From Bacteroidota bacterium (lineage in GTDB: Bacteria; Bacteroidota; Bacteroidia; Bacteroidales; FEN-979), in the NCBI GenBank assembly GCA_026391805.1, contig JAPLDJ010000016.1, forward strand, positions 1 to 64,000: a stretch of DNA of 64,000 bases, in the 5' to 3' direction. The notes below the pieces were generated by a model. That model searched no databases. It was not told the DNA's origin and worked only from the letters and a program-made list of their open reading frames with translations. The position numbers were made by a program, and so were the translations under genes. Shown here in pieces: positions 59,595-64,000 of this stretch (position 1 is its first letter; each line of letters starts with the position of its first letter).

Positions 59595-62500
59595 TTAGAA
59601 ATTAAACATAAGGCCTAACCGTATCTGTCGTGGAGAACTGTAATTAAATGGCCTGTCCATGTAAATGGAATAGAGATCCCTGTAGGAAGACTCGTTCACC
59701 TGCTGGCTGATCTGGGTCTGGTATTCGGGAGCCGAGAGGTACCCGTCGTCGCTCGGAGATCCGGTGGCCGGGTAAACAGCGGTGACATTCTTGGTGTTCA
59801 GGAGGTTCAGGATCTCAAGATAGACATTGAGTGTGGCCATTTTGTTCTTTTTGCCTCCCAGTCCGAAATTGAAATCCTTGTCGATCTTCAGGTTGAGCAG
59901 GAACTGCCACGGCAAGCGCGAACCGTTGATGGATCCGAGGATCGGTCCCATAGCGCCATACTGCATGACCTTTGATGATTTGGTATAAGGTGTTCCGGAA
60001 CCACCCGTCAGGGTCAGGTTGGCACCCAGGTTGGACAGGATCTGAACGGGTGGTTTGTTGCTGCCTTTCTTGCGGTTGACGACTGGACCATTGTAGTCTT
60101 TGCCGGAGGCCCAGCGATAGTCGAAGCTGGCATTGAATGAATGACGGCGGTCGAAATTCAGCGGGTTCATGGTACGAAGGTTCGGCTGGTCGGACCGTAC
60201 GATCGTTGCAGCAGCATTGGCGTCCGAACCGGTACCGTCTGCAAACTGCAGGGTGTAACTGAAACGGATCCTCGCATTGCCGGTCCTGCGGAGGTCATAA
60301 GACACTGTGAGTCCCTTGACCGTCCCGAAGTCGATGTTGGTATAGGAGTAATAGGTCTTTGGATAAGCCCCGCTGAAACGGTACTGCTGGATCTGGTCAC
60401 GCATTTCACGGTAGAATACGGATAACTTGAGTGAAGATGCGTTGTTGATCTTCTGCTGGAATCCCAACTCGTAATCAATGGTTTTTTCAGGTTTCAGGTT
60501 AGGATTGGTAATCGTTCCGCTGGAGCCCGTCACACCGATGAAATAATAACTGACCGGGTCTAACTGAACATAACCGCCGGCCGGTCGCTGGGTGAGAATG
60601 TCGTAGTGAGCATAGAAGAGCGCATCATCCGAAATGGGGAAAGAGAAGGAGATACGCGGCATGTAATTGACCTGCGGCTGATAATCCTGGAATACTTCAG
60701 TGCTCATGGTGGTATTGGACGGATTTTCCAGGTAAGGTTTTACACCGCTCGGGTCGACAATCTTGGGGTCGGAAACCGGCGTACCATCTTTATTATACCA
60801 CTGGTTCCCGTTACGGTAACCGGTGATGGCACCCGGATCGCTGATATCATCAACATACACGACATAATCGCTGCCAATGTTGCTCGGCAGATTCTTTACC
60901 GGGACTCCGTTCAAACCGGTGGCTTCAACTTCACCTTTTGTTTTTGCCGGGTAGAAGAGGTAGGGGTCCTTCAGCACCATCTGGTTTGCATCAAAGCGGT
61001 CGACGCGTAGGCCGATGTTGAAGATCAGGTCTTTGAAGGCAAATTTATCCTGGATATATCCTGCCATGTAGATCGGCTGGTAGGCGCCGATCTCGCGGGT
61101 GTAGTTTCCGCTTGCATCCTTCTTATTGAAGAAATCATCAAGCGTAGGCTGGCCCTTTATCTTCTTACCGGTATAATCATACCCGTAATAGTTTACCAGC
61201 GGTGCTCCTCCGTAAAAGAGCTCATCCGGTGTGAACATATCCACTGATAAAAGGTCTGACCTTACAGCCACGGTATGCAACTTCTGATTTTCGTCATAAT
61301 AATTAATGGTACCGGCATCATAATTATAGGAGTTGATGTCGATCCACTGGATCCCGTCGACCGGTAATCCCAGTTTCTCACGAAGCTTGATATCAAAATT
61401 CTTCTGAAGGGTGGAAGAGTATTTACGGAAATAATTAATGGAATCAAATTCGTATCCATCGTGGGAAACAATCTGCGGGTTTGACACATCCAGCTCCTTG
61501 ATGTGCGAGTTGGTCTCAAGGCGCATAAGGGACCAGAGATCCTGCCCGTCGACACCATACCCGCTGCTCTTGCGCTGCTGGTACTGCAACCCGACCTGGA
61601 TTTCATGGTGCCCGAAGTCTGCTGCAAAGGAGGCCTGCACATTTACCTGGTCGGATTCATTGTAACCATATCCGGTGGTCCGGGTTCCGACATTGGCCCA
61701 CATGCTATAAATATTTGCCGGTCCTATACCGTTAACCAGCCCACGGTTGCCGAGGATCTGGTCAATGTTTTCATAATTCCCCGGTTTATCAAGGATGTCG
61801 TAATATTGTTCCACCCAGGAAACTGATGCAGGGTTGTAATTGTTGGCGGTAAAGACAACACCGGTATCACGGAAACCATTCTGCAGGTGAGCCATTTTTC
61901 CCGTAACAGAATCTTTTTCAAGGTCGGCTGTGTACTGACGGATCGTCTGGGTGGCGAAACTACCGATATATCCATACTGGAACAGGTTCTGCTGAAGATT
62001 TGCGTCTTCCGATTTCCCATTTGTCCGCGAGAAGTCAGCCCCGATGGAATAGTAAACATTCTTTACAAACGATTTGCTGGATTGATTCGACGGGAAACGC
62101 TGGGTAAAACGGCCGTTCACCCTCCAGGTACTGCTCGTGTTGTGAATGTTGTTCATGTAGTTGAACAAGGATGAACCGTAGCTGAAACCGCGATTGTCGT
62201 TATAATGGAAGGTCCCGCCGAGTGAAACGTTTATGGTTGGTGAGAGGCGGAAGTCCAGTTTGCCGGAGGCATTAACATCATAGAATGAAGTGTTCTGCGT
62301 TGTCTTTGCAAGTTCGAGATCGTTTTTTGTAATGTATTCCCCGGTCAATTCGATGCCCTGGCCATTGGCAGATAAACGAAGCGGGTTTGATTGCATGTAG
62401 TCGATAACATCGTCCTTTGCCTTGTAATATTTGTTTGCGCCCGGGGCACCATCTTTCTGGTACACAAATTCACCGGCCACAAAATAACCCATGATCGGGG

Positions 62501-63317
62501 TCTTGGATTTTGTTACCGTATCTTTCTTAGACCAGACAGGTCCTGTAAAATTCATACCAACCCTGTTGTACCCGAAGCGGTCAAGGAATTTGGAGGTCTG
62601 GATGTCAACTCCTGCATTGAAGTCGCGTGAAGGGCCTTTTGTCGTTACACTGATGATACCACCCGTTGCATCACCGTAGCTTGCAGGCGTACCGCCGAGG
62701 ATAACTTCGACCTGCTCAATGGCCGATTGCGGTAAAGCGTTATTCCCGATCACGCGCATACCGTCGATGTAGTAAACCGTACCCGAGGAACGCTGACCGC
62801 GCATGCTGGTGATGTTACCGTTTGCATCGGTTCCTACACCCCCAACCGTTGTGGCAACGGCATCGGCTGATTTATTAGCCATCTTGGCAATATCCTCAGA
62901 GGTAACTGTACCTCCGGATACTGTCTGGTCCTTTGAGATCAGCGGAACCTTGTACTCAACCACCTCGACTTCCTGCAGGTTCACCGACTGGGGCTGCAAT
63001 TCGACGTTCTGGAACTGGATCTTATCAGGAAATATCACGATCCCTTTCATGGTGAACGGGGTATATCCTACATAGGATGCCTTCAGATCAACCTTCCCGG
63101 GTGGGATCGGCTTGATCATGTAATTACCGTCAAAATCCGTTGTGGATCCCCCAACCTGAACACCCCCGGACTCAATGACAATATTTGCAAACGGAATGGG
63201 TTCGTTGGTTTTCTTATCAGTGATTTTCCCTTTAAGGGTTCCTGACCCGGTCTGTGAAAAGACTAACAAACTGCTTGTTAGAACCAATACAATAGCTAAT
63301 AGTAAATGTCTTAACAT
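59595..63317 (-). CDS. TonB-dependent receptor with carboxypeptidase-regulatory domain
   Basis: The 1240-residue protein has a signal peptide (ending LVFSQT) and an N-terminal carboxypeptidase-regulatory-like domain (about 27-112, GKITDKKTNEPIPFANIVIE). The plug domain (about 125-235, with MRGQRSSGTVYYIDGMRV and GGTPASYGDATGGIISVTT) precedes a large beta-barrel ending RQIRLGLMFNF. It is a TonB-dependent outer-membrane transporter of the SusC-like/Oar-like kind, but there is no SusD next to it. Instead it is followed by a large T9SS cargo and a PorV/PorQ protein. Confidence 0.92.
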   Translation of the reverse strand: MLRHLLLAIVLVLTSSLLVFSQTGSGTLKGKITDKKTNEPIPFANIVIESGGVQVGGSTTDFDGNYMIKPIPPGKVDLKASYVGYTPFTMKGIVIFPDKIQFQNVELQPQSVNLQEVEVVEYKVPLISKDQTVSGGTVTSEDIAKMANKSADAVATTVGGVGTDANGNITSMRGQRSSGTVYYIDGMRVIGNNALPQSAIEQVEVILGGTPASYGDATGGIISVTTKGPSRDFNAGVDIQTSKFLDRFGYNRVGMNFTGPVWSKKDTVTKSKTPIMGYFVAGEFVYQKDGAPGANKYYKAKDDVIDYMQSNPLRLSANGQGIELTGEYITKNDLELAKTTQNTSFYDVNASGKLDFRLSPTINVSLGGTFHYNDNRGFSYGSSLFNYMNNIHNTSSTWRVNGRFTQRFPSNQSSKSFVKNVYYSIGADFSRTNGKSEDANLQQNLFQYGYIGSFATQTIRQYTADLEKDSVTGKMAHLQNGFRDTGVVFTANNYNPASVSWVEQYYDILDKPGNYENIDQILGNRGLVNGIGPANIYSMWANVGTRTTGYGYNESDQVNVQASFAADFGHHEIQVGLQYQQRKSSGYGVDGQDLWSLMRLETNSHIKELDVSNPQIVSHDGYEFDSINYFRKYSSTLQKNFDIKLREKLGLPVDGIQWIDINSYNYDAGTINYYDENQKLHTVAVRSDLLSVDMFTPDELFYGGAPLVNYYGYDYTGKKIKGQPTLDDFFNKKDASGNYTREIGAYQPIYMAGYIQDKFAFKDLIFNIGLRVDRFDANQMVLKDPYLFYPAKTKGEVEATGLNGVPVKNLPSNIGSDYVVYVDDISDPGAITGYRNGNQWYNKDGTPVSDPKIVDPSGVKPYLENPSNTTMSTEVFQDYQPQVNYMPRISFSFPISDDALFYAHYDILTQRPAGGYVQLDPVSYYFIGVTGSSGTITNPNLKPEKTIDYELGFQQKINNASSLKLSVFYREMRDQIQQYRFSGAYPKTYYSYTNIDFGTVKGLTVSYDLRRTGNARIRFSYTLQFADGTGSDANAAATIVRSDQPNLRTMNPLNFDRRHSFNASFDYRWASGKDYNGPVVNRKKGSNKPPVQILSNLGANLTLTGGSGTPYTKSSKVMQYGAMGPILGSINGSRLPWQFLLNLKIDKDFNFGLGGKKNKMATLNVYLEILNLLNTKNVTAVYPATGSPSDDGYLSAPEYQTQISQQVNESSYRDLYSIYMDRPFNYSSPRQIRLGLMFNF

Positions 63318-63467
63318 ACCATTAATTTTATGTTAAATTATTTTCGGGCTTAAAAAGATCGTAAAGGTATAAATATTTTAAAATTAATTCCAAATGATTT
63401 CTTTCCCGGAAAGGAAATATAAAATCCTTCTAAATAGCGATCCATTCTGATGAGCGAACAACGTCCT

Positions 63468-63758
63468 TTATTTGCATTTTGTTCCGGAAGCAGGTTTTAG
63501 CGGGGTGTTTTTCGGCGTTTTCTTTTTGGATTCCTTCATCATCGCCTTGGTGTTTTTTGACTGCTGGTCCATGTGATGCTTGACGGCCTGGTCATATTCT
63601 TTCTGGGCCTTTTTTTCTTTCTTTTTCCTTTCTTTCTCAATTTTCCGTTCACTGACCGACCGTTCGGACCTGCAGGAGGTCAGACTGGCCTGGGGTAGCA
63701 GCAATGACAGCCCAAGTGCGACTGGCGGGATGACGCTCAGGAAGCTTTTTATCTTCAT
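63468..63758 (-). CDS. Small lysine-rich lipoprotein
   Basis: The 96-residue protein has a hydrophobic signal with lipobox LTSC (Cys29). The rest is highly charged and helical: KIEKERKKKEKKAQKEYDQ, then HHMDQQSKNTKAMMKESKKK, ending KCK. Similar small lipoproteins are common hypothetical proteins in Bacteroidota; the function is unknown. It is separated by 150 bases from the TonB receptor gene on the same strand. Confidence 0.7.
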   Translation of the reverse strand: MKIKSFLSVIPPVALGLSLLLPQASLTSCRSERSVSERKIEKERKKKEKKAQKEYDQAVKHHMDQQSKNTKAMMKESKKKTPKNTPLKPASGTKCK

Positions 63759-63805
63759 GAAGGTTCAAATAATCTTATTAATATTGCGTTAGCTATAAAA
63801 TTGCA

Positions 63806-64000
63806 ATGAACCTTAATATGCCCCGTTCCTTATTCCCGGTGATCATTTTCCTGATGATCATTTTCCTCCCTCAGTGTAAAAAAAATACGCCACAGAACGA
63901 GATTCCCGTTATCTCCGTCAGCATTGCCATCGATCCCAATTCAACTGAATACATCCGGCTGAACACCGTCAACGGCTGGGAATACCTTACGGGCGGCTAC
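63806..64000 (+). CDS. Lipoprotein, N-terminal part only (runs off window)
   Basis: The frame starts at ATG 63806 (a second ATG is at 63818) and is open to the right edge (65 codons). It has a hydrophobic signal with lipobox LPQC (Cys24) and then SIAIDPNSTEYIRLNTVNGW. This part resembles the start of Bacteroidota lipoproteins that carry a Rieske-type iron-sulfur domain further on, but the diagnostic cysteines and histidines would lie outside the window, so that is a guess. Confidence 0.6.
   Translation, partial: MNLNMPRSLFPVIIFLMIIFLPQCKKNTPQNEIPVISVSIAIDPNSTEYIRLNTVNGWEYLTGGY

Overview
The window is a chromosomal segment of a member of the Bacteroidota, most likely an anaerobic or fermentative Bacteroidia. 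The reasons: core genes of the type IX secretion system (T9SS) (PorP/SprF, GldK, GldL, GldM, SprE/PorW, a PorV/PorQ protein), four secreted proteins that end in T9SS-type sorting domains, a carboxypeptidase-regulatory-domain TonB receptor, promoter boxes of the Bacteroidota type (TAnnTTTG), few Shine-Dalgarno sites, and fermentation genes (phosphate butyryltransferase, butyrate kinase, tryptophanase). I saw no rRNA, tRNA, CRISPR array, integrase or transposase. No gene-free stretch exceeds about 300 bases.

Layout. 1-5.2 kb (-): T9SS operon porP-gldK-gldL-gldM, running off the left edge where gldN would be expected. 5.4-6.4 kb (+): YitT-type membrane protein. 6.4-9.9 kb (-): M23 peptidase, dxr and the site-2 protease rseP. 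10.2-14.1 kb (+): the T9SS lipoprotein SprE/PorW, a bactofilin, AtpZ and a small membrane protein, but no ATP synthase. 14.2-17.0 kb (+): a pyruvoyl-tetrahydropterin-synthase-type enzyme, folE, a Bax-inhibitor-1 protein and fabD. 17.0-22.0 kb (-): nucleotide-sugar genes wbpE-wbpD-wbpB-galE-rfbB. 22.1-25.8 kb (-): ptb, an amino-acid permease and buk. 25.9-29.9 kb (+): tryptophanase, free-Met-sulfoxide reductase, MntP, QueD and a UPF0173 hydrolase. 30.0-36.1 kb (-): an ECF sigma factor, an inner-membrane/outer-membrane-barrel fusion protein that looks like its regulator, and two large PKD-domain T9SS cargo proteins. 36.3-44.1 kb: a tripartite RND efflux system split into two arms, each next to its own TetR regulator, with a broken four-helix-bundle (S23-type) gene between the arms. 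44.2-47.7 kb: a BNR-repeat T9SS cargo and an M14 peptidase. 47.8-51.0 kb (-): a cysteine desulfurase-SelD fusion and the tRNA 2-selenouridine synthase MnmH. 51.1-53.9 kb: a PurF-type amidotransferase, HIT protein and GreA. 54.0-63.3 kb (-): TonB receptor, a 1453-residue T9SS-type secreted protein and a PorV/PorQ protein. 63.5-64.0 kb: a lysine-rich lipoprotein and the start of another lipoprotein.

How the parts fit. Much of the window serves the cell envelope: the T9SS core, its outer-membrane partner PorV, cargo proteins, and the WbpE/D/B sugar pathway, which in Porphyromonas gingivalis has been linked to anchoring T9SS cargo. A second theme is energy from amino acids (permease, tryptophanase, Ptb/Buk). 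A third is selenium use restricted, as far as this window shows, to tRNA selenouridine.

The most unusual features are: the sigma/trans-envelope-barrel/PKD operon; the NifS-SelD fusion; and a set of short, word-like intergenic repeats that sit against gene ends and in three places have become coding sequence (the RND C-terminal tail, the NifS-SelD linker and the last residues of SelD).
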